NCBI GenBank assembly: GCA_031763025.1
Contig: JASSKH010000023.1
Coordinates: 5,979,501-6,043,500, forward strand
From: Macrocystis pyrifera
Lineage: Eukaryota > Sar > Phaeophyceae > Laminariales > Laminariaceae
DNA length: 64,000 nucleotides
Reading direction: 5' to 3'
Shown here piece after piece: positions 21,143-31,222 of this stretch. A program made the translations under genes and the position numbers. Numbering within the stretch: position 1 is the first letter of the stretch; each line of letters starts with the position of its first letter. The notes beneath the pieces were generated by a model. It worked only from the letters and a program-made list of their open reading frames with translations. It ran no database searches and was not told the origin of the DNA.

Positions 21143-21290
21143 CATGGTGGACGTGAGATTCGAACTCACGACCAACGACCCGTGTCTTGCCGGCGACGCC
21201 ATATGTTAAGGTCTTAGTCCATTGGGCTAAAGGTAAAAGGTTAACCAATCGCCTACCCAATCTAAGCCTCATAACTACCTAAACCTAGTG
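21143..21290 (-). other. tRNA-like sequence (SINE head or pseudo-tRNA)
   Basis: On the minus strand it contains an A-box-like TTTAGCCCAATGGAC and a B box GAGTTCGAATCTC inside a good T-arm (CGTGAG...CTCACG), ending GTCCACCA. The acceptor and anticodon stems do not form a normal 72-nt tRNA because of extra bases between the boxes. I therefore do not call a functional tRNA gene. The 5' part (21205-21284) is a duplicated segment. Confidence 0.5.
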
Positions 21291-21419
21291 TATACCGTGG
21301 AATGATGTATGTCGATGGCCATTCTTGACGACCGCTGAAGCTTCTATTGCCGCTAACAGTAGGTACGCGATTGTGTCCAACAATAGCCATCGCCACCCAC
21401 AACAGATTGTTGACCGGGC

Positions 21420-21822
21420 TCCGAAAAATATGAATCTGACTTTACTTCATTTCAGTACGAGACAAAAATCTCGAGTTAAGAAACGGAAAGCTGATAATTT
21501 TCTTGTCAAGGTGGTTTTGTTTTTAGTATCTAGATTATTTTTGATAGTGCAGTTAATCGAGGACAATGTGAGGGTAACAAATCGAATTTATTTCCGAACA
21601 AAAAAATAATCTAAAATGTAGATGACCAGCATCCGAAAAAATAACTCTTACTTTCTTGGTTTCAGTATGGGACAAACAAACTCTAGATGAGAAACGGAAA
21701 GATTAGAATTTTCAGCGTAAGGTGGTTTGAGTTTAATGATCCACGTTTTATTCAAAGTGGAGCTAATAGACAGTATTATAGGACAAAGCAAGGGTAGTAA
21801 ATCGAGTCAATTTCCGAAACTA
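21420..21822. repeat. Two diverged ~190-bp tandem copies
   Basis: Copies at about 21420-21600 and 21632-21822 share CCGAAAAA, TTTCAGTA, GAGAAACGGAAAG-like sequence, AAGGTGGTTT and AAATCGA...TTTCCGAA. AT-rich and non-coding. Confidence 0.75.
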
Positions 21823-22019
21823 AGAGCGCACACAAGTTGATGAGAGTTACCAATATCTTGGTGCGCGAGTTTCTATTAATGGCGACATATATAATGTATT
21901 CTTCAAATGAGTGCGAGAGCGTATGGTGTCCACAACATGACGACGTCGGTTCAAATTACCACATACATACAGAACATGACATACCTCGTATATCGTGGGA
22001 TGAGTGCAAAATATCCACG

Positions 22020-22490
22020 AGATGGTTATCGATGGATAGCTTGTACAATCTATTATGGCCGGCAATGGCCATCGATAGGCATCTCGTACAATCTATTGTG
22101 GCCGGCAACGGCCATCGATAGACATATCACACAATCTATTGTGGTCGACAATGGCCGTCGATAGACCTCTCGCACAATCTATCGTGGCCCGCAATGGCCA
22201 TCGATAGACCTCTCCCACAATCTATTGTGGTCACCGATGGCTATCGATAGACATCTCCCACAATCTATCGTGGCCGGCAATGGCGATCGATCGACATCTC
22301 GCACATTCTATTGTGGCCTGCAATGGCCATCGATGGACGAAGTTCACCATCTATTGTGTTGGACAATGTCTATCGATAGACAATATCATGAGTCTATTGT
22401 CGCCGACAATATCTATCGCTAGATAAATTCCACAATCTATTGTCGCAGACAATATACATCGATAGATTACCCCCCTCGTCTATTGTCGAA
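22020..22490. repeat. Palindromic satellite, block 3
   Basis: About eleven units of 42-43 bp with consensus CAATCTATTGTGGCCGGC followed by AATGGCCATCGATAGAC. Each unit carries CTATCGATAG-type and CTATTGT...ACAATAG-type palindromes. Confidence 0.93.
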
Positions 22491-22801
22491 GCAATAGACT
22501 ATTGTTGTGTCCATTGTCCAGAGTGTGCTACGTTTGTACGCAAGAATCGGGCAACCGAGGGACCGCACACGCATACGCAGAAAAAAAACAAAACAGAGTA
22601 CGTATGGCCTCTCTGATTGGTTCAAAATTGGCCAAAGTCGGTTGAAAGCTAGGCAGAGTAGACAAAATAAGGTATACCCTGGCCAATTCGAGCCTAAATC
22701 AGTTACGATGTCAGTCTGACCAATAGCAGGGCTCCTGGCGTGTGATTTGTACTTGTTTCTAGTATTCAACTGATTTTGACCAAAAACGTGTTTCCAATGT
22801 A

Positions 22802-22954
22802 AGGTATACCTGGCCACTTTTGGGGCAAAATCAGTTACACACTAAACCCAAGAAAAAAACGCGCGCCACGAGCGGTTTTTTGTGCATAGAAATCCTTTAA
22901 AGAAAAACTGCGCCTGAACATAGCGTGTGGCCTCCTAAATCTGAATTGTTTTGT
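22802..22954 (+). repeat. Dispersed repeat, copy 2
   Basis: Same family as 9259-9410, same orientation. The copy here begins GGTATACCTGGCCACTTTTG and ends near GTGTGGCCTCCTAAATCTG. Confidence 0.85.
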
Positions 22955-23039
22955 TTTCCTTAGGCTACTTCTTATGCCGTCGGATTTGCAGTCAGTTGAA
23001 AAACAAAAATTTCCGCACGTTCGCATGAGCTTTTGCCCT

Positions 23040-23413
23040 GCAAATGTTGGAAATTGGTCTTTCTCGCCTCAGCAGAATGTGTCGGACGGATCTCTCTCCA
23101 AGATCTATCTGGGGGTGTTCCCCGCTTCTCCAGGCACCCAGACACAGGAAATTGCCGTTCGCACTTTTTCGATCCAACTGGGTCAAACACGATCAAAACG
23201 CGCGATCGGATCGAACACAACGTATTTTTCGATTCGGCGATCCCCGATCGCAATCAATCATATTCACCTCATTTGGATCGAAAAAGTGCCGACGGTGATT
23301 TTTTTCTTGCAACCGGGCCCCTCGCGAAGCGGGAAACACCCCCCTGATAGATCTCGCAGAAAACTCCGACACATTCTGAGGCAAGAAAGACCAATTTTCA
23401 ATTTTCAACATTC
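23040..23413. mobile_element. Foldback (inverted-repeat) element, ~375 bp
   Basis: Left arm (about 23040-23215) and right arm (about 23240-23413) are inverted copies. AAATTGGTCTTTCTCGCCTC pairs with GAGGCAAGAAAGACCAATTT, and GCACTTTTTCGATCCAA pairs with TTGGATCGAAAAAGTGC. The centre is GATCG-rich. No ORF spans it credibly. It is a MITE- or foldback-like non-autonomous DNA element, or a hairpin RNA source. Confidence 0.85.
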
Positions 23414-23502
23414 ATTCCCGGGGCCAGACCTTATCATGCAAACGTCCTGAAAAGGAGTTTTTCAACTGAATTCGAATCCGATGGCATACAATACCGGCGT
23501 CC

Positions 23503-23828
23503 CCGGTGGCTTGTTAGGTGGTCCGCGAGCCTATCAAGATCAATTTCGTGAGTTCGAGTCTCACCGAGTGCATGCTCGTAGGGACTTTTTCTTGCATAAA
23601 ATTGAATAGCGGAAAGCGCGAGAGCGTGAGTTAGCTGTACATTCGATGAAAATCGACGAGCATTGGGAATGCTGAACCCTATGCGCGATAAAAACCAAAG
23701 GCACGTACCGGGGGGGGAGAAGGGACGACACCTGTGACCACGGCTTGTCCAGAAGATCGTCGAGGGTAAAACCTCCTACGAGTGGGCTGGAAAGTAAAAG
23801 TGATGATGAAAAAAAAAAAAAAGAAGAA
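23503..23828 (+). mobile_element. tRNA-derived SINE, plus copy
   Basis: The head has an A box (TGGCTTGTTAGGTGG) and B box (AGTTCGAGTCTC). The body matches the minus copy at 19315-19636, and an A-rich tail lies at 23808-23828. The two copies form an inverted pair about 3.9 kb apart. Confidence 0.9.
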
Positions 23829-23831
23829 GAA

Positions 23832-23945
23832 AAAGTGAAAAAGTGAAATACCGTACGTATGTAAGCGTAAATACGTACGTACCACATACATACGAGTGTG
23901 CAAGTACAGACAGAGCGTACGTATGTATGCATGAAAGCGTACGCA
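23832..23945 (+). repeat. TACG-rich repeat; candidate empty site of E2
   Basis: The left half matches 9924-10026 and the right half (ATGCATGAAAGCGTACG) matches the sequence directly right of E2 at 19246. The junction is at about 23926/23927. Confidence 0.7.
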
Positions 23946-24030
23946 CGTATGAGAACAGAATTTATACACACACGAGTATTGGGCAACCGAAGGATCACTA
24001 AAGGCACGTATACCGGGGGGGAGAAGGGAC

Positions 24031-24095
24031 CAAGTTTTCCTGCCTGCCTTTTGACCACGGGCTGGATTAGGGCAATTAGTTATTTGATGTGTGTG
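24031..24095 (+). repeat. Dispersed ~65-bp repeat, copy 1
   Basis: CAAGTTTTCCTGCCTGCC through GATTAGGGCAATTAGTTA recurs at 29540-29608 in the same orientation. The stretch 24100-24455 that follows is non-coding. Its word ATGCCCGAAAACCA is also found at 25523. Confidence 0.85.
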
Positions 24096-24455
24096 TGTGT
24101 GCTTGCTCGACTCCGGAAGGCGTGCTGCTCGAATGCGATAGATCGATGCCTGAGTACATGCCCGAAAACCACTTGACGAAGTGTGCGTTTATATGGGCAT
24201 CCAAAGACGTTATTTTTTAGCCTGCGACGACGAACTTTTCGCCTAATATGTTTTGCGGCGGCGGAGGTGAAAAGGTACCTTGAAGAGAAAAAAACACCCC
24301 CCCCACAGGCGGAGTTTTTTTTTGCCTGCGGCGACAATAATCGCTGTACGCCACACGCCTTTTCGGCGCCTGTAGTGCACAACCGATATTATTTCGCCCG
24401 CGCAACAGCTGTTGTCATCAATTAATAATTAGTTTCCTGGTTGCGGGTCGGCTAT

Positions 24456-24564
24456 TATTACGGGGGACCATAGTATATGGGACCAAATTTTGTTAGTAAA
24501 AGCAGGGAAATATATAGGTTTTTGTCTGTACCGTAGGTCCTGTTAACTATGGTCCTCTGTAATA
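24456..24564 (-). mobile_element. MITE-108 copy 1
   Basis: Terminal inverted repeats TATTACGGGGGACCATAGT / mirror, ~108 bp, A/T-rich centre with AAATTTTGTTAGTAAAA. Its internal orientation is opposite to most other copies. TA at both ends may be the target duplication. Confidence 0.9.
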
Positions 24565-24596
24565 GTGGGCTTCGCGGCTACAGCAGCTGTAAGGTG

Positions 24597-24705
24597 TATT
24601 ACGGGGGTCCATAGTTAACAGGACCTATGGTGTACATAAAAACCTACATATTTTCCTATTTTTACCAACAAAATTTGGTCCCGTTAACTATGGACCCCCG
24701 TAATA
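24597..24705 (+). mobile_element. MITE-108 copy 2
   Basis: TIR TATTACGGGGGTCCATAGT and its exact inverse at the right end; centre TTTTTACCAACAAAATTTGG. Confidence 0.93.
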
Positions 24706-24826
24706 GTAGGTGGCGAAATAAGCCAACGAATCGACTTGTTTATTCTTTGGCCTGTGAGCTGGCTGACCATGAAGTCGACGTCTGCTTATCAGGTGGCTAC
24801 TACGTAGGTTCAACAGTCATTCACAA

Positions 24827-24931
24827 TATTGCGGGGGTCCATAGTTAACAGGACCTATGGTATACATAAAAACCTATGTATACTTACCTATTTTTACTAA
24901 CGAAATTTGGTCCCGTTAACTATGGACCCCC

Positions 24932-24937
<6 letters not shown>
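24827..24937 (+). mobile_element. MITE-108 copy 3
   Basis: Same ends with one change (TATTGCGGGGGTCC). A GTA microsatellite follows at 24933-24958. Confidence 0.92.
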
Positions 24938-24939
<2 letters not shown>

Positions 24940-24966
<27 letters not shown>

Positions 24967-26310
24967 TGCGTGCGATAGTTTGCGGTAATTTGCGGTAACT
25001 TTGCTGTTTTCTGGCGGGGGGGGGGGTTTGTACATGACTGGCGTGTTTTGCGACTCTTCGGGTGTTGTTTTCTGACGTTAGGAAATACGACAAAAATTAC
25101 GGTTTTCGTAGTCGGCTCACACGTCTTCACGCCCGACTGTTTCAAGAAAAGGTGATTTCCCGAAATTTCCCGCAGCAATTCCCCCAAATCTGCGGCAACG
25201 TACATCCCTGGTATCATCTGCAGCAGTAGCCGTGAAATCCGGCTTTACTCATTTTTGTTTACCCCCAAAAAAAACAGGAGTAGAGCAAACGCGCCAGTCA
25301 GACACAAATATATAGCTACGCGGGTTCTGCAAGTTACCGCACGTAACTATGTAGTTTATCGTAGCGCCAGCTAATACCTACCAGGGATATAAATAGTGGT
25401 CCGGTGTCTGTTGCGCGCTGCAGGCGCGCAAACCCCCCGCAGGGGCCCCCCGGGAGGGCCCGGAGCCCCCCCCCGGGAGGGCCGCCTGAGGCAAAACAAT
25501 TGTGATATATTCTCGAATAGATGCCCGAAAACCAAGTAGCAAAGTGCATTTAAACGCCTCCCGAACCTCGAAAAGGCGTGTATCGGGATCAGAACCTAAA
25601 TTTCTTTTGTTCTACTGTAGAAAAAGTGCCTAAAAATAAAATAAAAAAAATCGCCCGCGGCGAATTCGAAAAGGGGGCCCATTTTTTTTTCCTCCAAAGG
25701 CGAATTTGAAAAACAGTGTTTTTCAAAAAAAAAAAAAATGTACACGGCGAACAAAAAAGCCCGCAACATTTTTTTGGGCCTGCAAAACCTTGCGCGCCCA
25801 AAATCGCTTGTTGCGCTGCGCGCAACCAGGCCCTCCGCGGCTGTTGCGCAAAACGGTAGTTTTGACCAAAATGTTGCGCCAGCGCAACAGCGCAACAGCT
25901 AATTATATCCCTGATACCTACTCGGTAATCGCCGACTTTTAGCCAGACAGCTCACGGCCCATTCCTGCGTACTGCTTGTAGTTTTAATTTAGTATGCGGG
26001 GTAGTTGTGTCAGACGGGACGGTGTCAGTATATATCGTACACTTTTTTCTGTAAGGCACTTCGTAAGACAGCTGAATATATGTGTGTATATCGTGCTCTG
26101 CTCTGTCGGGCGCCAAGCTGATTCGAAAACACTCGACCGAAGCAGGCACGAGTGAGTACCTGTGGTATAATTTTGGGTTTTGAACGGACTTGAAAACGCC
26201 CCTGAGCTGTGCGGGCGATAGATCGAGGAAGTCGTCGAATCTCTTACGTGCAAGCTGCGTGTGATGCTTCGGTTGCGCTTGCTACGAGGTGGATGGCTCC
26301 TTCTAAGGCA
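24940..26310. other. No recognisable gene; GC palindrome cluster
   Basis: There are no credible exons. A short G/C island at 25415-25495 holds repeated CCCGGGAGGGCC words. Word matches with 24150-24330 (ATGCCCGAAAACCA, GCGCAAC-rich runs) suggest pieces of an unnamed repeat at 25500-25905. Confidence 0.4.
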
Positions 26311-26313
26311 CCC

Positions 26314-26428
26314 TAGTACGGGGGACCATAGTATATAGGACCTATGGCACACACTAAAACCTATACACTTACCTATTTTTTGCTAACAATATTTGGTCCT
26401 ATTTACTATGCCCCCCCCCCCCTTACTA
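26314..26428 (+). mobile_element. MITE-108 copy 4
   Basis: TAGTACGGGGGACCATAGT at the left. The right end is altered by a C14 run in place of the normal CCCCC. Confidence 0.8.
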
Positions 26429-26770
26429 GTGCGTTCGGGATTATTGGAGGTCCCTCCTATGCCGCAGTCCATAGTGGAAAAAAAAATGGTGGGCAGCAAT
26501 TCGAGGAACTTTATATACCTGCTGCTTGTAGTAGAGGTCGGTGCGCCTCCCCTGGATGATAGCACCAGGGTCGACGAAGCGATTTTGGAAGGAAGGCACA
26601 GCTCCTGACCATCCAGCGCACTGCTAATTTTACGGGAGGGCATACTGCTGTACTGCAATAGAAATCAGCACCTAATGTGGTGTGGAAACACAGGGGGATG
26701 CATGGTTTTTGGGGTCCATCGTGGGCTCTGCCTCACTATGCCCCCCCCCCCCCCCCCCCCCCCCCGTAAC

Positions 26771-27010
26771 AGCAAAAACGCCTCATTGAGGGGGGCAAGT
26801 CTGGCAGCTGTGGAACCCCAGAATGTCCTCGTGGCCTTTCTGGCTGCCGTGCGCTTTGCGTTCCGTATCATGTTGAACTGTAGGTAGTGGTCTACAAAAT
26901 CCTGCACTGGTACGAACTCGCAAGCTACCCACTTTTTCGTAAGCAATGCATACTGACTGTAATTGTGATACCTAACTCCCTGTGTTTCCATCTTATATAC
27001 CGTAATATTC
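26771..27010 (-). other. Unrecognised coding-like fragment
   Basis: The minus frame encodes about 80 residues of balanced composition (YHNYSQYALLTKKWVACEFV; DFVDHYLQFNMIRNAKRTA; FWGSTAARLAPLNEAFLLL). This differs from the low-complexity shadow frames around it. It is bounded by a C26 run on the left and a poly(C)-SINE on the right. It could be an exon, a transposase piece or part of another element; I do not recognise it. Confidence 0.3.
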
Positions 27011-27016
27011 TCCGTC

Positions 27017-27113
27017 AACGCCCCCTGTCCAGGCATTGTAGGGATGCAAGGAACTATGGTCATACGACTACGGCCATGCATGACATCGAGTACCCCCCCC
27101 CCCCCCCCCCCCC
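27017..27113 (+). mobile_element. Poly(C)-tailed SINE, truncated (S1)
   Basis: Only the last ~75 bp plus the C21 tail are present: GGCATTGTAGGGATGC, ATGGTCATACGACTACGGCC and GAGTACC(n). It starts in a short C-run (GCCCCCTGTCC). The LINE fragment L1 follows the tail directly. Confidence 0.85.
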
Positions 27114-28645
27114 GCCTACGACGGGGAAATATCGAAGTATGTTGATATTTTACAAGGAGTTGCACAGGGATGTACGTTGTCACCTAACTTATTCAAGATA
27201 TATATTAACGACCTGATAGTAGCAGTCGAGGCAGCAAGGCAGGGAGTCAAGGTAGGGGAAGATACGGTGTCGGGATTGATGTTTGCGGATGACTTCGTGG
27301 GGATGTCAGAAACACGCGAAGGATTGCAGAAACAAACAGAGAAGGCGGTAGAATACACCAGGAAAAGAGGAGGGTGACGGCGAACTTCAAGAAATGCGCA
27401 GTAGTTGTTTGCAACGAAGATAGGGTAAACCCGGTAAATTTCAGTTGGAAGTGGGGATAAAATGAATTGCCGATCGCACACCAGTATACATACCTTGGCG
27501 TAGAGATCTCAAAAGACTGCTCTTGGGATATACATATAGCAAAAGTAATAGGAAAGGGCAAGGCACAAGTAGGCAAGATGGATGCGATCCTAACAGACTC
27601 GAACCTAGACACAAGGATTAAGATATGTATCTTGATGAATGTGATAGTACCAAAGCTAGAATATGCAGGATAAGTATTTAAAGGGAACGCGAAACTCGTA
27701 AAACAGTTGGAAACGGTACAAATGACAGCAGCTAAAAAAATCCTAAGATGTTCAAGTACGGTTAGTAATACTGTATTAAGAGCAGAACTGGGAATGCGCC
27801 CACTCAAGACAAATAGAGACATGATAAAGTTGAACTGGCAATATAAAGTAAGGAACATGCCAAAAAAGAGGTTACCAGCCATAGTTGATAGAGCTGTATG
27901 GGAGAAAGTAACAAAAGGGCGAGCTGGAAGAAGGTGGGATGGCGTAGTTGAGAAAGTATGGAAGGAAAAAGGGGAAACCAAGACGAGATGATGTCCGCCG
28001 GGAAGTTTGGGAGGTACAGGGCAGAAGTAGAAAAAATGATAGAAAGAAGGGAAGGCTAGCGCTAAAAAACAAGGTGGAACCGGAAAAACACTTAGAGATA
28101 TACGGGGGATTGAGGGAAGGAATAGGAATGAAAAGGTATTTGCATGGCCCAATAGACTTCGCGAAAACGCTGAAACTGCACTTTAAGTGTAGGGGACCTG
28201 GATCTGCCAGAAAGAAGAAAGAGGTACACCAGTAGCCGGGAGGAGGAGGAAGTAGACGCACAGATGTACCCGTGTGGCAAAGCAATAGAGAGTAGAATTC
28301 ACATGGTGGGAGAATGTGAAATATACAAGGAAGAACGGGATGTGTTAGAAGAGGAGATGAGGAAAATAGACAAATGTGACATGGAGGAGTTTGATACAAT
28401 AAAAAGCAGCGAGAAAACGATCGCTATCCTAGGAGATAGATGGTGGCCACAGGAGGCCAAGCAGGAAGGGGATAAGATTAGCAAAAAGTTTCTATGTAAT
28501 ATATGGAAACAACGTAATGAGCGCCCAATTGTTGGAGGTGTCTCTATTAGGAGTAGGAACGGTGCTCCGTCTCGAAAGGGATGCGTGGTCAATGGTCAAA
28601 TGACTAAGGCAAGCAGCAAATGAGTACGCCCCCCCCCCCCCCCCC
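27114..28645 (+). mobile_element. Poly(C)-tailed non-LTR retrotransposon, 5' truncated (L1)
   Basis: It begins inside the reverse transcriptase: QGVAQGCTLSPNLFKIYIND, then GLMFADDFVGMSETREGL (catalytic FADD), then YTYLGVEISKDCSWD. Frameshifts or stops split it into frames at 27177-27377, 27467-27673, 27707-27991 and 28264-28623. The last carries a C-terminal zinc-like motif C-x8-H-x3-C ([15 protein letters not shown]; the first Cys is Tyr here but Cys in copy L4). The stop codon TGA in AAATGAGTACGC(n) lies six bases before a C17 tail. No endonuclease part is present. In this family such proteins nick target DNA and prime cDNA on the 3' end of their RNA. Confidence 0.9.
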
Positions 28646-29695
28646 GCCTAATGGCCGGAAAAGTGATAAAAGCATAGTGTTATCCCTGGTTGGAATGAGT
28701 TTTTGTTTTTTTACGAAATGCCCTCTACCTCTTTGGTATCCCCGGGGACAAATTTAGCGTCAAGATAAATTGCCCGACCCTGGGGGACAGCACGAAGATC
28801 AAACAGGGGCTTAGGGTACTCTGAAGTCTCTGGACCCTTTCGTTTGGTGTCCTTTTGCCCCCCTGCTCCTCGTCACGACTACCCCCGATGAAGGGTGCAA
28901 GCATCCCCAAGTATTGTCCGTCCTTTACTTCTTATGCGCTTACTCGTAGATGCTGTGTTGAGACCCGGCATTACGGGTTATCGAGCGCGAGGTACGGGGC
29001 GGCGGCGGCGAAGCGAGCTACACACCAGTCTGTGGCGGATGTGTCGAGAAAGCTGTTTCTTGGAAGAAACCCCCCCTGCGCGTTTTCTCCCCGGGACCTT
29101 TTTCTGGTTATATTTACGAAGTCCCCCCTGCCTCTTTGTTCTCCCCGAGGACAACGTTTCATCGAAAAAAAAAAAAACGCTCGCCCCCCAGGGGGCGGCG
29201 GTATGTTGGTACATGTTCCTATGTACTTTATGCTCTCTGTATGTGATATCACTGATTCATATTAATATGTGTTTTATACTCTGTGTGATATCACCTGGTA
29301 CCAGGTGTACGGTAGCAGGATACCCTGGTATACGCCCAGGGCAGCTGTACTACGTACTCGCATATAGGTATCCCACCTTTACACCTGATCATGAGGGCAA
29401 AGGAGGGTGCCGGGAAATGAAAAAAAAAAACGAACACGAGCCGCCTGCAAATATCATCATACAAAATATAACACACACACATGAACTTGGCAGCTTGTGT
29501 ACGTATGTGAAAACCCTGTGTTGGGGGTCAGGGTTGACTTTTCAAGTTTTTCCTGCCTGCCTTTTGACCACGGGCTGGATTATGGCAATTCGTTACTTGA
29601 TGTGTGATCCAGCAACAACAGCACAAGGCTTAGAACACGCGAGTAGCAACAAAAACAACCCAAACTAAAGATCCCGGCGACCACGTTGTACGGGG
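28646..29695. other. No recognisable gene
   Basis: Contains the second copy of the 65-bp repeat (29540-29608) and a pair of similar ~46-bp C-rich words at 28708-28755 and 29108-29160. No coding family is seen. Confidence 0.4.
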
Positions 29696-30012
29696 TGGTC
29701 GTAGAGTCTAAGCCTGGGTGCCCTGACCACCACGCCGTCTGATGAGATTCTTTCAAGTCGTTGTATCATTTCGAAGGACGATAGTAAATAGGACCTACGG
29801 TACAAACAAAAACCTATATATTCCCTTAATTTTTACTAAAAATCTTTGGTCCTATTTACTATGGTCCCCCTAAATAGAGGACGGAGAAGGAAAGGGAGGA
29901 GTGCTCGAACTCTCCCCATAAGTGCACGGCAAAGTTCATATTAACGCCTGCGAATATATACGCAACCCTCTGCAACTTGTAACCTCCGCTGCTGGAACGA
30001 TCCGAACGAACT
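29696..30012 (-). repeat. Copia 3' LTR with inserted MITE
   Basis: It matches the right LTR (TCGTAGAGTC(T/C)AAGCCTGG; GATTCTTT; ACTTGTAACC). It is interrupted at 29774-29876 by a MITE. A purine-rich tract follows on the minus strand just outside (plus 30012-30030, CCCTCCCTGG). Confidence 0.85.
29774..29876 (+). mobile_element. MITE-108 copy 5, inside copia LTR
   Basis: The left TIR is eroded (GGACGATAGTAAATAGGACC). The right end ATTTACTATGGTCCCCC is intact. The LTR sequence resumes on both sides, so the MITE inserted after the copia element. Confidence 0.85.
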
Positions 30013-30213
30013 CCCTCCCTGGCTCCTCACGGCAGTGACGAGGCCGGAGAGACGTTCGAGACATGCTAGGACCTGAGACCAGCCAACGACAGTCCCGCAG
30101 GAGTGAACCCGGCCACAGGGTCAGAACCCCCTGAATAATACATTTATTCTAAACCATTGCATTTGAAACAACGGCCGCATTCTAAACGATGACATGGCCA
30201 GAAAATAATATGC

Positions 30214-30321
30214 TATTACGGGGGTACATAGTTAATAGGACCCATGGTATACATAAAAACCTATATATTACCTATTTTTACTATCAAAATTTGGTCCCGT
30301 TAACTATGGACCCCCGTAATA
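30214..30321 (+). mobile_element. MITE-108 copy 6
   Basis: Both TIRs are good (TATTACGGGGGTACATAGT / ACTATGGACCCCCGTAATA). It lies in the copia 3' untranslated part, between RNase H and the 3' LTR. Confidence 0.93.
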
Positions 30322-30510
30322 AGTGGTGCCCTACTCCCCCATGCCCCTCAAAGTAGTAGCGCAGGGTGGCGAACTGACAAATTATTACTTGCATCACTCA
30401 AAACATGGTACTCATGGAATAATGCCCGCATCCCCTCACCTTCCAAAGACAGATGCAACAAGAACCTGCGGTGAGACTTAAAAGGGGTCCCGGCAAGGGA
30501 TTTCGTCGAA

Positions 30511-31095
30511 TTATTCCGCGTGCTGCTCTTCCGAAGCTACGGACCGAATGTCGATCTTCTTAGCACGAATTAGCCCTCTAACGAAATGAAAGTGCACGTC
30601 GATATGCTTGCGTCGAGCAGAACTAAGAGGGTTCTCAGCCAACGCTATGGCCCCCTGGTTATCCTCGAAAACCCGGACACACGGTCCGCTTAGCTCTTGG
30701 CAAACAGACGACAATACGGCGCCCGTAATCAAAGCTTCCTTCGCCCCTTCACCCAGGGCGACATGCTCTGCTTCTGCTGTCGATAACGTAACACACGTCT
30801 GCGTGCTACATGCCCAACTGACGGCCGCACCCCCCAGGGTGATTACCGTCCCCGATACCGAGCCTCTATCGTTCGACTTATCAGCAGAATCAGCATCACT
30901 AGACACAGTCAAATCCAATCCCGGGCGCTGCACAAAAGTCAATCCCCAAAACCCGGTCCCGTGAAGGTATGCAATAATCTTCAAAACTACCTTCCAGTGC
31001 TTTTTCGTAGGGTTGTAGGAGTGGTGCGCCACTGCACGCACAGCGTTCGAGATGTCCGGCCTCGTCATGGTCGACAGCCACATCAAGCTGCCCAC
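30511..31095 (-). pseudogene. Copia RNase H domain
   Basis: A 194-residue open frame with typical Ty1/copia blocks: WLSTMTRPDISNAV, then SSDADSADKSNDRGSVSG (Asp), SWACSTQTCVTLSTAEAEHV (Glu), FEDNQGAIALAENP (Asp) and RRKHIDVHFHFVRGLI. The domain itself looks intact. It is separated from the RT by frame changes. Confidence 0.92.
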
Positions 31096-31222
31096 AGCTT
31101 CCCTGCATGGCCAGTATTCTCCAAGTTCGCCCTCCTATCTTGGACCAAGTTCCACACCGAGGGTCGCGGGGATGTCAGAGGACGAGATAACGCCAAAACG
31201 ATTCAACATGCTCTCAATGAAC

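Noticed and set aside
21143..21225. A functional tRNA gene on the minus strand
   Set aside because: The T-arm and B box are good, but the acceptor stem does not pair and the distance between boxes is wrong. A duplicated 80-bp part suggests a SINE or pseudo-tRNA.
19640..22490. CRISPR-like array of repeats and spacers
   Set aside because: The whole unit varies, there are no unique spacers of fixed length, no cas genes are present, and the window is clearly eukaryotic.
22990..23450. A 158-codon plus-strand protein over the foldback
   Set aside because: Both strands are open across the inverted repeat and translate the two arms of the same hairpin.
29617..29630. CAAGG as copia target-site duplication (matching 35600-35604)
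   Set aside because: The left copy is ~68 bp away from the LTR start and the next bases are not TG, so it is likely coincidence.
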